From assembly GCA_023259355.1 (NCBI GenBank), contig JAHFQI010000011.1, forward strand, positions 1-40,358: a stretch of 40,358 nucleotides of DNA, read 5' to 3'. Position numbers and translations under genes: made by a program. Shown piece by piece: positions 1-8,539 of this stretch. The notes beneath the pieces were generated by a model. That model was not told where the DNA came from. It searched no databases and saw only the letters and a program-made list of their open reading frames with translations. The stretch is from Comamonadaceae bacterium. Its GTDB lineage: Bacteria; Pseudomonadota; Gammaproteobacteria; Burkholderiales; Burkholderiaceae_C. Every line of letters starts with the position of its first letter. The stretch's first letter is position 1.

Positions 1-248
1 TCTGCGGCGACAGCGAAGGCGGCATGTTCGGCTTCTTCCTGCTTGAGGCCTTGCCACAGAACTACCCCCAAGTCATGAAAACCGAGGGCGCGCGCTTCAA
101 CACACTGTTCCACGGCCTGTTGGACCGCGGCGTCTACATCGCGCCGGCGCTCTACGAAGCCGGCTTCGTCAGCGCCGCGCACAGCGACGGGGACATTGCC
201 GAAACCGTGAACGTGGCGCGCGAGGCGTTCAGGCTGCTTCAAAAATAG
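1..248 (+). CDS. hemL: Glutamate-1-semialdehyde 2,1-aminomutase, C-terminal end (partial)
   Basis: This is the last 81 codons of an open frame that enters from the left edge, reading from base 3 to the TAG at 246-248. The residues GDSEGGMFGFFL, then VYIAPALYEAGFVSAAHSDGDI and a final amphipathic helix, fit the C-terminal end of glutamate-1-semialdehyde aminomutase. This PLP enzyme makes 5-aminolevulinate in the cytoplasm for heme synthesis by the C5 route. The PLP lysine and most of the fold lie outside the window, so the call rests only on the tail. A strong hairpin terminator follows 44 bases downstream, and purH converges on it from the other strand. Other class III aminotransferases have different tails, so the assignment is fairly secure. 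Confidence 0.88.
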   Translation, partial: CGDSEGGMFGFFLLEALPQNYPQVMKTEGARFNTLFHGLLDRGVYIAPALYEAGFVSAAHSDGDIAETVNVAREAFRLLQK

Positions 249-291
249 CCGCCGGCAACAACCGGTTCGCGCCGAGGCGGCCAAAAATACC

Positions 292-320
292 AAAAGCGGC
301 TCGTAAGCCGCTTTTTTTTT
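292..320 (+). terminator. Rho-independent terminator between hemL and purH
   Basis: A perfect 10-bp stem (AAAAGCGGCT at 292-301, AGCCGCTTTT at 306-315) closes on a 4-base loop and runs into nine T residues at 312-320. It lies just after hemL. The run of A on the left arm gives a shorter U-tract on the minus strand, so it may also stop purH transcription arriving from the right. Confidence 0.9.
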
Positions 321-356
321 GGTACAAGCGCCGCGCCGTGGCCCGGGCATCCGCTT

Positions 357-1955
357 TCAGTGGCGGAAGTGCCGCACGCCGCTGAACACCATCGCCACGC
401 CACGCTCGTCGGCCGCGGCTATGACCTCCTGGTCGCGCATGGAACCGCCGGGCTGGATCACGCAGCTGGCGCCGTGGTCGATCACCACGTCCAGGCCGTC
501 GCGGAACGGGAAGAAGGCGTCGCTCGCGACCGCCGTGCCCGAAAGGGACAGGCCGGCGTGCTGGGCCTTGATGCTCGCGATGCGCGCCGAATCGAGGCGG
601 CTCATCTGCCCCGCGCCCACGCCCATGGTCATGCCGCCCGCGCAGAACACGATGGCGTTGCTCTTGACGAACTTGGCCACCTTCCAGGCGAACAGCAGGT
701 CCTGCAGCTGCTCGGGGCTGGGCTGTTTCTTCGTGACAACTTTGACTTCGTCGAGCCGCAGCTCATGGTTGTCGGCGGTCTGCAGCAGCAGGCCCGAGCC
801 GATGCGCTTGGCATCGACTGCGTTGTGGCCGCGCTCCCAGTCGCTGTGCCCACCCGGCGGCAGCGCAATCTGCAGCACACGCACATTGACCTTGGACTTG
901 AACACCTCCAGCGCCTCGGCCGTGTAGCCCGGCGCCATCAGCACCTCGACGAACTGCTTGCTCACCGCCTGGGCCGCCGCGCCGTCGAGCGGTCGGTTGA
1001 AGGCGATGATGCCGCCGAAGGCCGAGGTCGGGTCGGTTTGGAAGGCCTTGCTGTAGGCCTCCAGCGGGTCCTTGCCGACGGCCACGCCGCAGGGGTTGGC
1101 GTGCTTGACGATCACGCAGGCCGGCGCGTCGAAACTCTTCACGCACTCCCAGGCCGCATCGGCGTCGGCGATGTTGTTGTAGCTCAGCTCCTTGCCCTGC
1201 AGCTGCTGCGCCGTCACCAGCGAGCCCGGCGCCGGATACAGGTCGCGGTAGAACGCGGCCTGCTGGTGCGGGTTCTCGCCGTAACGCAGATCCTGCAGCT
1301 TGACGAAGCGGCCGTTGGACTGGCCCGGGAACAACTGGCGCGTGGGCACGTAGCCCTCCGTGTTCTTCTCCTCCTCGAATTCGATCGCGGAGAGGTAGTC
1401 GCTGATCGCCCCGTCGTATTGGCTGATACGGTTGAAGGCCGCCACCGACAGCGCGAAGCGGGTCTTGTCGGTCAGCTTGCCGCTGGCCTTGAGTTCGGCC
1501 AGCACGCCTTCGTACTGCGAGGCATCGGTCAGCACGCCCACGTCTTTCCAGTTCTTGGCGGCGCTGCGCACCATGGCCGGCCCGCCGATGTCGATGTTCT
1601 CGATCGCGTCTTCCAGCGTGCAGCCGGCCCTGGCCACCGTGGCCTCGAACGGGTAGAGGTTGACCACCAGCAGGTCGATGGTGTCAATGCCGTGCGCCTT
1701 CAGCGCAGCCATGTGCTCGGGCAGGTCGCGGCGCGCCAGCAGGCCGCCGTGCACCTTGGGGTGCAGGGTCTTGACGCGGCCGTCCAGCATCTCGGGAAAG
1801 CCCGTGAGCTCGGCCACCTCGGTCACGGGCAGGCCCTGTTCGGCCAGCAGCTTGGCCGTACCGCCGGTGGAGATGAGCTTGATGCCCAAGGCGTTCAGGG
1901 CCCGGGCAAATTCAAGGATGCCGGTTTTATCGGAGACGGAAATCAGTGCGTTCAT
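357..1955 (-). CDS. purH: Bifunctional AICAR formyltransferase / IMP cyclohydrolase
   Basis: This 532-residue protein has the usual PurH length. It performs the last two steps of de novo purine synthesis in the cytoplasm: formylation of AICAR with 10-formyl-THF, then ring closure to IMP. The N-terminal MGS-like cyclohydrolase domain (about residues 1-190) starts with [18 protein letters not shown] and carries STGGTAKLL and [13 protein letters not shown]. The transformylase domain follows, with RYGENPHQ at 224-231 and the KHANPCG motif whose Lys284 and His285 are the expected catalytic pair. It is the last gene of dusB-fis-purH and begins 21 bases after the fis stop. A long antisense frame over the same region is only a GC-rich shadow. 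Confidence 0.97.
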   Translation of the reverse strand: MNALISVSDKTGILEFARALNALGIKLISTGGTAKLLAEQGLPVTEVAELTGFPEMLDGRVKTLHPKVHGGLLARRDLPEHMAALKAHGIDTIDLLVVNLYPFEATVARAGCTLEDAIENIDIGGPAMVRSAAKNWKDVGVLTDASQYEGVLAELKASGKLTDKTRFALSVAAFNRISQYDGAISDYLSAIEFEEEKNTEGYVPTRQLFPGQSNGRFVKLQDLRYGENPHQQAAFYRDLYPAPGSLVTAQQLQGKELSYNNIADADAAWECVKSFDAPACVIVKHANPCGVAVGKDPLEAYSKAFQTDPTSAFGGIIAFNRPLDGAAAQAVSKQFVEVLMAPGYTAEALEVFKSKVNVRVLQIALPPGGHSDWERGHNAVDAKRIGSGLLLQTADNHELRLDEVKVVTKKQPSPEQLQDLLFAWKVAKFVKSNAIVFCAGGMTMGVGAGQMSRLDSARIASIKAQHAGLSLSGTAVASDAFFPFRDGLDVVIDHGASCVIQPGGSMRDQEVIAAADERGVAMVFSGVRHFRH

Positions 1956-1976
1956 GGCAGGCGGTGACGGGACGCG

Positions 1977-2213
1977 TCACTTGATGAGTTTGTGTTCGAG
2001 GAGTTTCTTGCGCAGGGTGTTGCGGTTCAGGCCCAGCCATTCCGCGGCGCGGGACTGGTTCTGGTCTGCCTTCTGCATGACCACGTCCAGCAAAGGCTTT
2101 TCCACCGCCTTGACCAGCATCTCGTGCATGCCGGCAGGCTCGGTGCCATGCAAATCCCGGAAGTAGCTTTCCAGGTTGACGCGCACGCATTCTTCTATGG
2201 TCTTGTTGCTCAT
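1977..2213 (-). CDS. fis: Fis-family nucleoid and transcription regulator
   Basis: A 78-residue protein whose C-terminal half is a Fis-type helix-turn-helix (NQSRAAEWLGLNRNTLRKKLLEHKLIK). Fis bends DNA and acts on rRNA, tRNA and supercoiling-related promoters as a homodimer. E. coli Fis has 98 residues. This one is shorter at the N-terminus and lacks part of the beta-hairpin arm used in Hin/Gin recombination; short Fis proteins are usual in this group as far as I know. The ATG overlaps the dusB stop by 4 bases (ATGA), so the two are probably translationally coupled, and purH follows after 21 bases. The dusB-fis link matches the classic enterobacterial operon. Confidence 0.93.
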   Translation of the reverse strand: MSNKTIEECVRVNLESYFRDLHGTEPAGMHEMLVKAVEKPLLDVVMQKADQNQSRAAEWLGLNRNTLRKKLLEHKLIK

Positions 2214-3262
2214 TCAGCGTTTTCCAGTAAGGCTTCGTCCCTGTGTGTTGAGGCGGCGGTCTGCCGCACGGGCAGGCGGTCCATGACATCACCCAAGCCG
2301 TCAAAGTAGTCGGCCACGGCACTCAGTTGTGCCGCGCCATCTTCGAGCGTGAGCATCCGGCTGCGGAAGGCGTCGCCGCCCGGCAGCTCGCGCACGTACC
2401 AGCCAATGTGCTTGCGCGCCGAACGCACGCCGGTGTATTCACCGTACAGCGCGTAGTGGTCCTGCAGGTGTGCCAGCAGCGCGCGCCGGACTTCGGCAAC
2501 CAGCGGCGGGGCCAGGGGCTCGCCCGTTGCCAGGAAGTGGACGATCTCGCGAAAGATCCAGGGCTGGCCCTGCGCGGCGCGGCCGATCATCAGCGCGTCC
2601 GCGCCGGTGGCGGCCAGCACCTCGCGCGCCTTCTGCGGCGAATCGATGTCGCCGTTGGCCACGACGGGCACGCGCACCGCCGCTTTCACCGCGGCGATGG
2701 TGTCGTACTCGGCCTGGCCCTTGTAGCCTTGCTCGCGCGTGCGGCCGTGCACCGTGATCATCTGCACGCCCGCAGCCTCCGCGCCACGCGCCAGTTGCAC
2801 CGCATTCCGCCGCGCATCGCACCAGCCAGTGCGCATCTTCAGCGTGACCGGCACGCCGCGCGGCGCGCAGGCGGCCACCACCGCCTCGACGATCTCGAGC
2901 GCCAGCGGCTCGTCCTGCATCAGCGCGGAGCCCGCCCACTTGTTGCAGACCTTCTTGGCCGGGCAGCCCATGTTGATGTCAATGATCTGCGCGCCGCGGT
3001 CGATGTTGTAGGCAGCGGCCTCGGCCATCATCGGCGCGTCGGTGCCGGCAATCTGCACCGCGATCGGACCCGGCTCACCCTCGTGGTTGGCACGACGCGA
3101 GGTCTTGAGCGAACTCCATAAATCGCGCCGCGAGGTCACCATCTCGCTGACCGCATAGCCCGCGCCGAACTCGCGGCACAGCTGCCGGAACGGCCGGTCC
3201 GTCACCCCCGCCATGGGGGCGACAAACAAGGAATTCGGCAGGACAAACGGACCGATGTTCAT
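2210..3262 (-). CDS. dusB: tRNA-dihydrouridine synthase B
   Basis: This FMN enzyme of 350 residues reduces specific uridines in the tRNA D-loop with NADPH. The TIM barrel begins with LPNSLFVAPMAGVTDRPFRQL, and the INMGCPAKKVCNKWAGSAL stretch carries the expected catalytic Cys100. Later segments include MITVHGRTREQGYKG and VPVVANGDIDS, the phosphate and FMN binding loops. I chose the ATG at 3262 rather than an upstream one at 3292, because the family starts with MNIGPFVLPN-like sequence and the extra ten residues look like leader. It is the first gene of dusB-fis-purH and overlaps fis by 4 bases. A -10-like TACAAT lies about 60 bases upstream at 3322-3327 (minus). Confidence 0.95.
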   Translation of the reverse strand: MNIGPFVLPNSLFVAPMAGVTDRPFRQLCREFGAGYAVSEMVTSRRDLWSSLKTSRRANHEGEPGPIAVQIAGTDAPMMAEAAAYNIDRGAQIIDINMGCPAKKVCNKWAGSALMQDEPLALEIVEAVVAACAPRGVPVTLKMRTGWCDARRNAVQLARGAEAAGVQMITVHGRTREQGYKGQAEYDTIAAVKAAVRVPVVANGDIDSPQKAREVLAATGADALMIGRAAQGQPWIFREIVHFLATGEPLAPPLVAEVRRALLAHLQDHYALYGEYTGVRSARKHIGWYVRELPGGDAFRSRMLTLEDGAAQLSAVADYFDGLGDVMDRLPVRQTAASTHRDEALLENAE

Positions 3263-3321
3263 GAAGACGTGGAATAAGGGAAAAGCGGACACCGGCTGCG
3301 GCGTCGCGAATCAGGACGGTG

Positions 3322-3327
3322 ATTGTA
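3322..3327 (-). promoter_or_regulatory. Possible -10 element of the dusB-fis-purH operon
   Basis: The minus strand reads TACAAT here, 60 bases before the dusB ATG, in the short divergent region between dusB and the YqaA-type gene. The best -35 candidates (TTGCTG or TTCAAT) are at poor spacing, so this is only a weak promoter call. Confidence 0.3.
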
Positions 3328-3394
3328 TCTGCCCAATATTTCAGCAATTGAAATGCCCCGACGCCCGGCACCAAGCCAGGCCCCTCACGGCAGA

Positions 3395-3400
3395 TACACT
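3395..3400 (+). promoter_or_regulatory. -10-like hexamer close to the start of the YqaA-type gene
   Basis: TACACT ends 9 bases before the ATG at 3410. No Shine-Dalgarno sequence precedes that ATG. A transcript starting at the usual distance would have almost no leader. No good -35 is visible. Confidence 0.35.
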
Positions 3401-3409
3401 GGCCCGACC

Positions 3410-3898
3410 ATGGAAGCCTGGATCCAACATTTGCTCACCGTCCTCGCGCTGCCGGAATACGGTCTGAGCACGGTGTTCGTGATTTCGTTCATCTCGGCGA
3501 CACTGCTGCCGCTGGGTTCCGAGCCGGCCGTTTTCGGGCTGGTCAAGCTCAATCCGGAGCTGTTCTGGCCCGCCGTGCTGGTGGCCACCGCCGGCAACAC
3601 GCTGGGTGGCGCAGTGAGTTGGTGGATGGGCTGGGGCGCACACGAGGCCGTGGAAAAGTACTGCCATTCGGTCACACACGTCAAGGCACTGGAATGGCTC
3701 GAAAAGCTCGGCCCCAAGGCCTGCCTGCTGGCCTGGCTGCCCGCCGTGGGCGACCCCCTGTGCGCCGTTGCCGGCTGGCTCAAACTGCCGTTCTGGCCCT
3801 GCCTGGGCTACATGGCCATCGGCAAGCTGGCGCGCTACGTGGTCATGACCAGCAGCCTGATCTGGGTTTTTCCGGGGCGGCTGCCGACATTGGGCTGA
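3410..3898 (+). CDS. YqaA/DedA-like inner membrane protein
   Basis: A 162-residue hydrophobic protein with about four membrane segments. FISATLLPLGSEPAVFGLV and ATAGNTLGGAVSWWMGW, followed by CLLAWLPAVGDPLCAVAGWLKLPFWPC, are the signature stretches of the small YqaA branch of the DedA/VTT superfamily. Larger members are implicated in lipid carrier recycling and membrane homeostasis, but the role of YqaA proteins is not established. The frame extends upstream, but the family normally starts near MEAWIQHLL, so I use the ATG at 3410. It runs divergently from dusB and converges on ychF, so it is probably a single-gene unit. Confidence 0.85.
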   Translation: MEAWIQHLLTVLALPEYGLSTVFVISFISATLLPLGSEPAVFGLVKLNPELFWPAVLVATAGNTLGGAVSWWMGWGAHEAVEKYCHSVTHVKALEWLEKLGPKACLLAWLPAVGDPLCAVAGWLKLPFWPCLGYMAIGKLARYVVMTSSLIWVFPGRLPTLG

Positions 3899-3991
3899 TT
3901 GCCGACAACGGCGGCAAGCCCGCCTGCTCGTCGCCGGATGGACTCATTCCGTCGGGGGGCACAAGCGTTCAGGCCCTGCCCCGAACCTGCA

Positions 3992-5083
3992 TCAGACGTT
4001 GAACAGGAAGTTCATCACATCGCCGTCCTTGACGACGTATTCCTTGCCTTCCGAGCGCATCTTGCCCGCGTCCTTGGCGCCCTGCTCGCCCTTGAAGGCA
4101 ATGAAGTCCTCGTAGGCGATGGTCTGGGCGCGGATGTAGCCGCGCTCGAAGTCGCCATGGATCACGCCGGCGGCTTGCGGGCCGGTGTCGCCGATGTGGA
4201 TGGTCCAGGCGCGCACCTCCTTCACGCCGGCGGTGAAGTAGGTTTGCAGGCCCAGCAGCTTGAAGGCGGCGCGGATCAGGCGGTTCAGGCCGGGCTCGTC
4301 CTGGCCGATTTCGGCAAGGAACATCTTTTTGTCTTCGTCGTCCATCTCGGCCAGTTCGGCTTCGATCTTGGCGCAGATGGCGACCACGGGCGCGCCCTGC
4401 TTGTCGGCATACTCGCGCAGACGGTCGAGGAAGGGGTTGTTCTCGAAGCCGTCTTCAGCCACGTTGGCGACAAACATCGCCGGCTTGGCGGTAATCAGCG
4501 AGAACTGCTTGACCAGCGGCCGGTCTTCCTTGCTGAATTCGAGCGCGCGCACCGGCTGGCCCTGGTTCAGCGCGGCCTGGCATTTCTCCAGCAGAGCCAC
4601 CAGCTTCATCGCGTCCTTGTCGCCGGACCGGGCCGTCTTGGTGTGGCGGTGCAGCGCCTTCTCCACCGTGGACAGGTCGGCCAGGCACAGCTCGGTCTGG
4701 ATCACTTCGATGTCGGAGATCGGGTCCACCTTGCCGGCGACGTGGATGACGTTCTCGTCCTCGAAGCAGCGCACCACGTTCACCGTGGCGTCGGTCTCTC
4801 GGATGTGAGCCAGGAACTGGTTGCCCAGGCCTTCGCCCTTGCTGGCCCCGGCCACGAGACCCGCGATGTCCACGAACTCCACGATGGCCGGCACGATGCG
4901 CTCAGGGTTGATGATCTTGGCGAGTTCCTGCAGACGCGGATCGGGCACCTCGACCACACCCACATTGGGCTCGATGGTGCAGAAGGGGTAATTCTCGGCG
5001 GCGATGCCGGCTTTGGTCAGCGCGTTGAAGAGGGTGGACTTGCCGACGTTGGGCAGGCCCACGATGCCGCATTGGAGGCTCAT
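3992..5083 (-). CDS. ychF: Redox-regulated P-loop ATPase YchF (Obg family)
   Basis: A 363-residue Obg-like ATPase of normal YchF length. The N-terminal G domain has the P-loop GLPNVGKST at residues 9-17 and [25 protein letters not shown] as switch II. The G4 position reads NVAE instead of NKxD, which explains the family preference for ATP. A coiled-coil insertion and a C-terminal TGS domain (from about [10 protein letters not shown]) follow. YchF binds the ribosome and is linked to oxidative stress and start-site selection. The open frame extends 54 codons upstream, but [17 protein letters not shown] is the universal start. It lies 121 bases after the MOSC gene on the same strand. Confidence 0.96.
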   Translation of the reverse strand: MSLQCGIVGLPNVGKSTLFNALTKAGIAAENYPFCTIEPNVGVVEVPDPRLQELAKIINPERIVPAIVEFVDIAGLVAGASKGEGLGNQFLAHIRETDATVNVVRCFEDENVIHVAGKVDPISDIEVIQTELCLADLSTVEKALHRHTKTARSGDKDAMKLVALLEKCQAALNQGQPVRALEFSKEDRPLVKQFSLITAKPAMFVANVAEDGFENNPFLDRLREYADKQGAPVVAICAKIEAELAEMDDEDKKMFLAEIGQDEPGLNRLIRAAFKLLGLQTYFTAGVKEVRAWTIHIGDTGPQAAGVIHGDFERGYIRAQTIAYEDFIAFKGEQGAKDAGKMRSEGKEYVVKDGDVMNFLFNV

Positions 5084-5204
5084 GGCAGGGCTTTCAGAAA
5101 ATCTGGGGTGAACCTGCGATTTTACCGGGCAGTCCTGGAAGCCCCCACGCTCGGCACTGCGTGTCCTCGCAACCCCTCCGAGAAGGCCTTCGCGCCAGCA
5201 GGAC

Positions 5205-6071
5205 TCAATCGAAGTGGAAGGCTGCGGACACGGCTTGCCCCACACGCAGCACCTGGCCGTCGCCCTGGAGCACGATGGCGTTCATGCCGAAGGTCACGGC
5301 GCCATCGAGCCGCGCGTCCTGCCGGTAGCCTTGAAGGGTGTCGCCCACAGCCGGACTCGATGCCGCCGTGGCAGGGTCGATGTTGGGGATGGGGCAGCGG
5401 GCGCAGGGCTTGACGGGCTTGAGTTCGGCGATGCCGGTTCCGGTGGCAATGCGCAGAACGTCCAGGCGGTCCTCGTCGTGCGCCTCCACGCCGCCGAGCA
5501 CCAGGTTGGGCCGGAAACGCGCCATGTCCACCGCGGCGTGGCCCGCCGCGGCCAGCCGGGCGTTCAGGTCCGCCAGCGAGGCCTCGCTCGCCACGAGCAC
5601 GGGGAAACCGTCGCTGAACTGGTTCGGCGCCTCGACGCCGCCGGTCCATTTCAGGCTGGACAGGCGCCGGTGTTCCGGGTCAAAACGCACCAGCCGCAAG
5701 GGCTGGCCCAGAAAATCCGTGAACCACTGGGCGGCGACCGCCCCCATGTCGTAGGCAGCCACCTCGTCGTCCCACACGCGCACCCGCACCGGCTGCTCCA
5801 CCGCGTCGATCGCCAGGTGCAGCGCCAGCATGCCGGGCGCGCGCAGGATGATCTCAAACGTCTTGAGCTGAGGCCGGATCAGCGCCATGCGCGGCAATTC
5901 GCGCTGGCTGACGAAGTTGCCGTCGGCATCCACCACCATCCAGGCGCGGTCCAGGTCGAGCCCGGCATCGGTCAGCACGGCTTCGTGGACCGGCACGCCC
6001 GCACAGGACTTGACCGGGTACACCACGAGCGCGGCAATGGTGGCGGAGACATCCTGAGGGACAGTGCTCAC
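5205..6071 (-). CDS. MOSC domain protein (YcbX-like, no ferredoxin domain)
   Basis: A 288-residue protein starting with GTG, preceded by a good ribosome site (AAGGGG). The MOSC N-terminal beta-barrel domain ([19 protein letters not shown]) is followed by the MOSC domain with [26 protein letters not shown] and [18 protein letters not shown] proteins bind molybdenum cofactor. The YcbX/YiiM type reduces N-hydroxylated compounds such as base analogues. E. coli YcbX has an extra C-terminal 2Fe-2S domain that is absent here, so this protein would need a separate electron donor. It is divergent from the UbiH-like gene, with 84 bases between them. Confidence 0.88.
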   Translation of the reverse strand: MSTVPQDVSATIAALVVYPVKSCAGVPVHEAVLTDAGLDLDRAWMVVDADGNFVSQRELPRMALIRPQLKTFEIILRAPGMLALHLAIDAVEQPVRVRVWDDEVAAYDMGAVAAQWFTDFLGQPLRLVRFDPEHRRLSSLKWTGGVEAPNQFSDGFPVLVASEASLADLNARLAAAGHAAVDMARFRPNLVLGGVEAHDEDRLDVLRIATGTGIAELKPVKPCARCPIPNIDPATAASSPAVGDTLQGYRQDARLDGAVTFGMNAIVLQGDGQVLRVGQAVSAAFHFD

Positions 6072-6142
6072 GTGGAACCCCTTTGTTGATCACGAATGGC
6101 CGGGAACCCGGCGGGTATTAGCCCCGATTTTGCCCTGCCTCC

Positions 6143-6148
6143 TACAAT
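6143..6148 (+). promoter_or_regulatory. -10-like TACAAT next to the start of the UbiH-like gene
   Basis: TACAAT ends 7 bases before the ATG at 6156. No Shine-Dalgarno sequence fits between them, so a leaderless transcript is plausible. No convincing -35 lies at 16-18 bases upstream. Confidence 0.4.
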
Positions 6149-6155
6149 CCCCGGC

Positions 6156-7280
6156 ATGGCAATCCCCTATGACATCTGCATCCGCGGCGCCGGCATCGTC
6201 GGCCGCGTGCTGGCGCTGCTGCTGGCCCGCGAGCGGCTGCGTGTGGCGCTGGTGGCCCCCGCTGGCGCGGCGCCGTCGTCCGCGACGGGTCACGGCGACG
6301 TGCGCGCCTACGCGCTCAACGCCGCCTCGCGCACGCTGCTGGAGTCGCTGCGCTGCTGGCCGGACGAGGCCGCCGCCACGCCGGTGCTGCGCATGCAGGT
6401 GCACGGCGACGACGGCGGCGCAGTGAATTTCGATGCCGCCGAGCACGCCAGCCCGGCGCTGAACTGGATCGTGGACGTTCCCGCGCTAGAAGCACGGCTG
6501 GCCGAGGCCGTGCGCTACCAGCCCAGGATCGAGGTGATCGAGACCCCCGCACCGGCAGCGCTCACGGTGGTTTGCGAAGGCAAGGCCAGCCGCACGCGAG
6601 CCGAATTCGGCGTGGACTTTGACGTCACGCCCTACCCCCAGCACGCCATCGCCACCCGGCTGACCTGCGAGAAACCCCATAACCAGACGGCCTGGCAATG
6701 GTTTTCGCAAGGTGAAATCCTGGCTTTTTTGCCGCTGGACGGCCCGCAGGGGAACTCCGTGGCGGTTGTCTGGTCTGTCTTGCAGGAACGGGCGCCCGCC
6801 CTGCTTGCCGCCTCACCAGAAGAATTTGCCTTGTTGCTCGAAACCACCAGTCGCCACACGCTCGGCAAGCTCACGCCGCAGGGCGAACGCGCCAGCTGGC
6901 CGCTGCAACTGGCCCGCGCAAACCGCTGGGCGGGGCCGGGCTGGGTGCTGGCGGGTGATGCCGCCCACACAGTGCACCCGCTTTCGGGCCAGGGACTGAA
7001 CTTGGGCCTGGGCGACGCCGCCGAACTGGCGCACGTGCTGCAAGCCCGCGAATACTGGCGCACGCCGGGCGACCTGAAGCTGCTGCGCCGCTACGAACGC
7101 GCCCGCAAGGCCGATGTGCTCTCCACCGGCGTGGCCACCGACAGCCTGCAACAGCTGTTTTCCCTGACAGGCAGCCCGGCGCAGGCCCTGCGCAACTGGG
7201 GCATGAGTGGCTTCGACCGCAGCGGCCCGCTCAAGCAATGGGTGGCGCGGCGCGCCATGGGCGCGAGACCGAACAATTGA
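6156..7280 (+). CDS. UbiH/UbiF/COQ6-family FAD-dependent monooxygenase
   Basis: A 374-residue flavoprotein. The N-terminal dinucleotide fold has GAGIVG at residues 11-16, and the second FAD motif WVLAGDAAHTVHPLSGQGLNLGL carries the Gly-Asp pair at 267-268. This motif is typical of the ubiquinone-biosynthesis hydroxylases, which hydroxylate positions of the polyprenylated ring. Which carbon it acts on cannot be read from sequence, so I give no symbol. The upstream ATG at 6096 adds residues that do not look like the family; MAIPYDICIRGAG is the natural start. It is followed by dsbC after 19 bases, a likely shared transcript. Confidence 0.88.
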   Translation: MAIPYDICIRGAGIVGRVLALLLARERLRVALVAPAGAAPSSATGHGDVRAYALNAASRTLLESLRCWPDEAAATPVLRMQVHGDDGGAVNFDAAEHASPALNWIVDVPALEARLAEAVRYQPRIEVIETPAPAALTVVCEGKASRTRAEFGVDFDVTPYPQHAIATRLTCEKPHNQTAWQWFSQGEILAFLPLDGPQGNSVAVVWSVLQERAPALLAASPEEFALLLETTSRHTLGKLTPQGERASWPLQLARANRWAGPGWVLAGDAAHTVHPLSGQGLNLGLGDAAELAHVLQAREYWRTPGDLKLLRRYERARKADVLSTGVATDSLQQLFSLTGSPAQALRNWGMSGFDRSGPLKQWVARRAMGARPNN

Positions 7281-7299
7281 CACTGACGATGGACACCTG

Positions 7300-8016
7300 A
7301 TGATGAACGCCTTGAAAACCGCGCTAGCCCTGGCCACGCTGACCCTCACCTTCGGCGCCGTTGCGCAGGAAGCGGCCATTCGCAAAAACCTCGCCGAGCG
7401 CATTCCGCAGCTCCAGAAGATCGACGAAGTGACCAAGTCCGCCATGCCCGGCCTGTACGAGGTCCGCGTCAATGGCACGGACATCCTCTACACCGACACC
7501 GAAGGCAACTTCCTGATCCAGGGCAGCCTGATCGACACCAAGCTGCGCCGCAACCTCACGGAAGAACGCGTGGAAAAGCTGACGGCTGTGGATTTCAGCA
7601 CCCTGCCGGTCAAGGACGCGTTCACCATCGTGCGCGGCGACGGCAAGCGCAAACTGGCCGTGTTTGAAGATCCCAACTGCGGCTACTGCAAGCGCTTCGA
7701 GGCCGACCTGCAGAAGGTGAACAACGTCACCATCCACATGTTCCTCTACCCCATCCTGAGCAAGGATTCGGCGGACAAGTCCCGCAACATCTGGTGCGCC
7801 AAGGACAAGGCCAAGGCCTGGACCGACTGGATGCTGCGCGAGGCGTCGCCCGCCCTGGCGAGCTGCGATGCGGCCGCGCTCGCCCGCAACGTTGAATTTG
7901 GCAAGAAGCACAAGATCACCGGCACCCCGACCCTGATCTTCGTCGACGGCTCGCGCGTGCCGGGCGCCATCGGCGCCCAGCAGGTCGAGAAACTTCTGGC
8001 CGAAGCCAAGCCCTGA
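7300..8016 (+). CDS. dsbC: Periplasmic thiol:disulfide interchange protein DsbC
   Basis: A 238-residue protein with a signal peptide (MMNALKTALALATLTLTFGAVAQE, cleavage expected near residue 23). A dimerisation domain follows, with YEVRVNGTDILYTDTEGNFLIQG, and then a thioredoxin domain with the CGYC active site at residues 127-130. GTPTLIFVDGSRVPG supplies the cis-proline loop. DsbC isomerises wrong disulfides in the periplasm and is kept reduced by DsbD. Two adjacent ATG codons (7300, 7303) are equally possible starts. CGYC is the isomerase motif, different from the CPHC of DsbA. It lies 19 bases after the flavin hydroxylase. Confidence 0.94.
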   Translation: MMNALKTALALATLTLTFGAVAQEAAIRKNLAERIPQLQKIDEVTKSAMPGLYEVRVNGTDILYTDTEGNFLIQGSLIDTKLRRNLTEERVEKLTAVDFSTLPVKDAFTIVRGDGKRKLAVFEDPNCGYCKRFEADLQKVNNVTIHMFLYPILSKDSADKSRNIWCAKDKAKAWTDWMLREASPALASCDAAALARNVEFGKKHKITGTPTLIFVDGSRVPGAIGAQQVEKLLAEAKP

Positions 8017-8071
8017 GCCGCGCGCCACCGAATGACGGCGAGGGGTTCCAGCCACCGCCGTCCGCCTTGCC

Positions 8072-8515
8072 ATGCCACAAAACTCGCCCCGCCAACTCAT
8101 TGACCGGCTCGGCTACGCCGGGCTGATCCCGTTCGTCGGCCTCACGCTGCTGCTGTGGCTGGTCAGCGCCGACCTGCACCCCTTCGTCGCGCTGTCATTG
8201 ACGGCCTATGGCGCGGTGATCGTGTCCTTTCTCGGTGGTATCCACTGGGGCATTGGCCTGCGTTACGCCGCCACGGAAACGCCGGGCCACACCTTCCACC
8301 TGATTTGGGCCGTGGCGCCGGCGCTGATGGCCTGGATCTCGCTGCTGATGCCCGCCTACGCCGGCCTGCCGTTGCTGGGCCTGGTCATGGTGGGTTGCTA
8401 TGCCGTGGATCGCAAGACCTGGGCCGATGCCGGCCTGGCGCACTGGCTGCCGCTGCGCTTTCGCCTGACGGTGGTGGCGACGCTGAGTTGCGTGCTGGGC
8501 GCCGCGGGAACCTGA
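8072..8515 (+). CDS. DUF3429 family inner membrane protein
   Basis: A 147-residue membrane protein with four or five hydrophobic segments. RLGYAGLIPFVGLTLLLWL at the start and FLGGIHWGIGLRYA in the middle are the recognisable DUF3429 marks. The function is unknown; the family is widespread in proteobacteria. It starts 55 bases after dsbC and ends 24 bases before the M61 peptidase gene, so it may share their transcript. No clear ribosome site precedes the ATG. Confidence 0.8.
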   Translation: MPQNSPRQLIDRLGYAGLIPFVGLTLLLWLVSADLHPFVALSLTAYGAVIVSFLGGIHWGIGLRYAATETPGHTFHLIWAVAPALMAWISLLMPAYAGLPLLGLVMVGCYAVDRKTWADAGLAHWLPLRFRLTVVATLSCVLGAAGT

Positions 8516-8539
8516 GGGTCGGCTATTCTTGCCGGCACC

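Noticed and set aside
360-1967. 535-codon frame opposite purH
   Set aside because: It is an Arg/His/Gly/Ala-rich shadow of purH on the opposite strand, common in GC-rich DNA. It has no recognisable motif.
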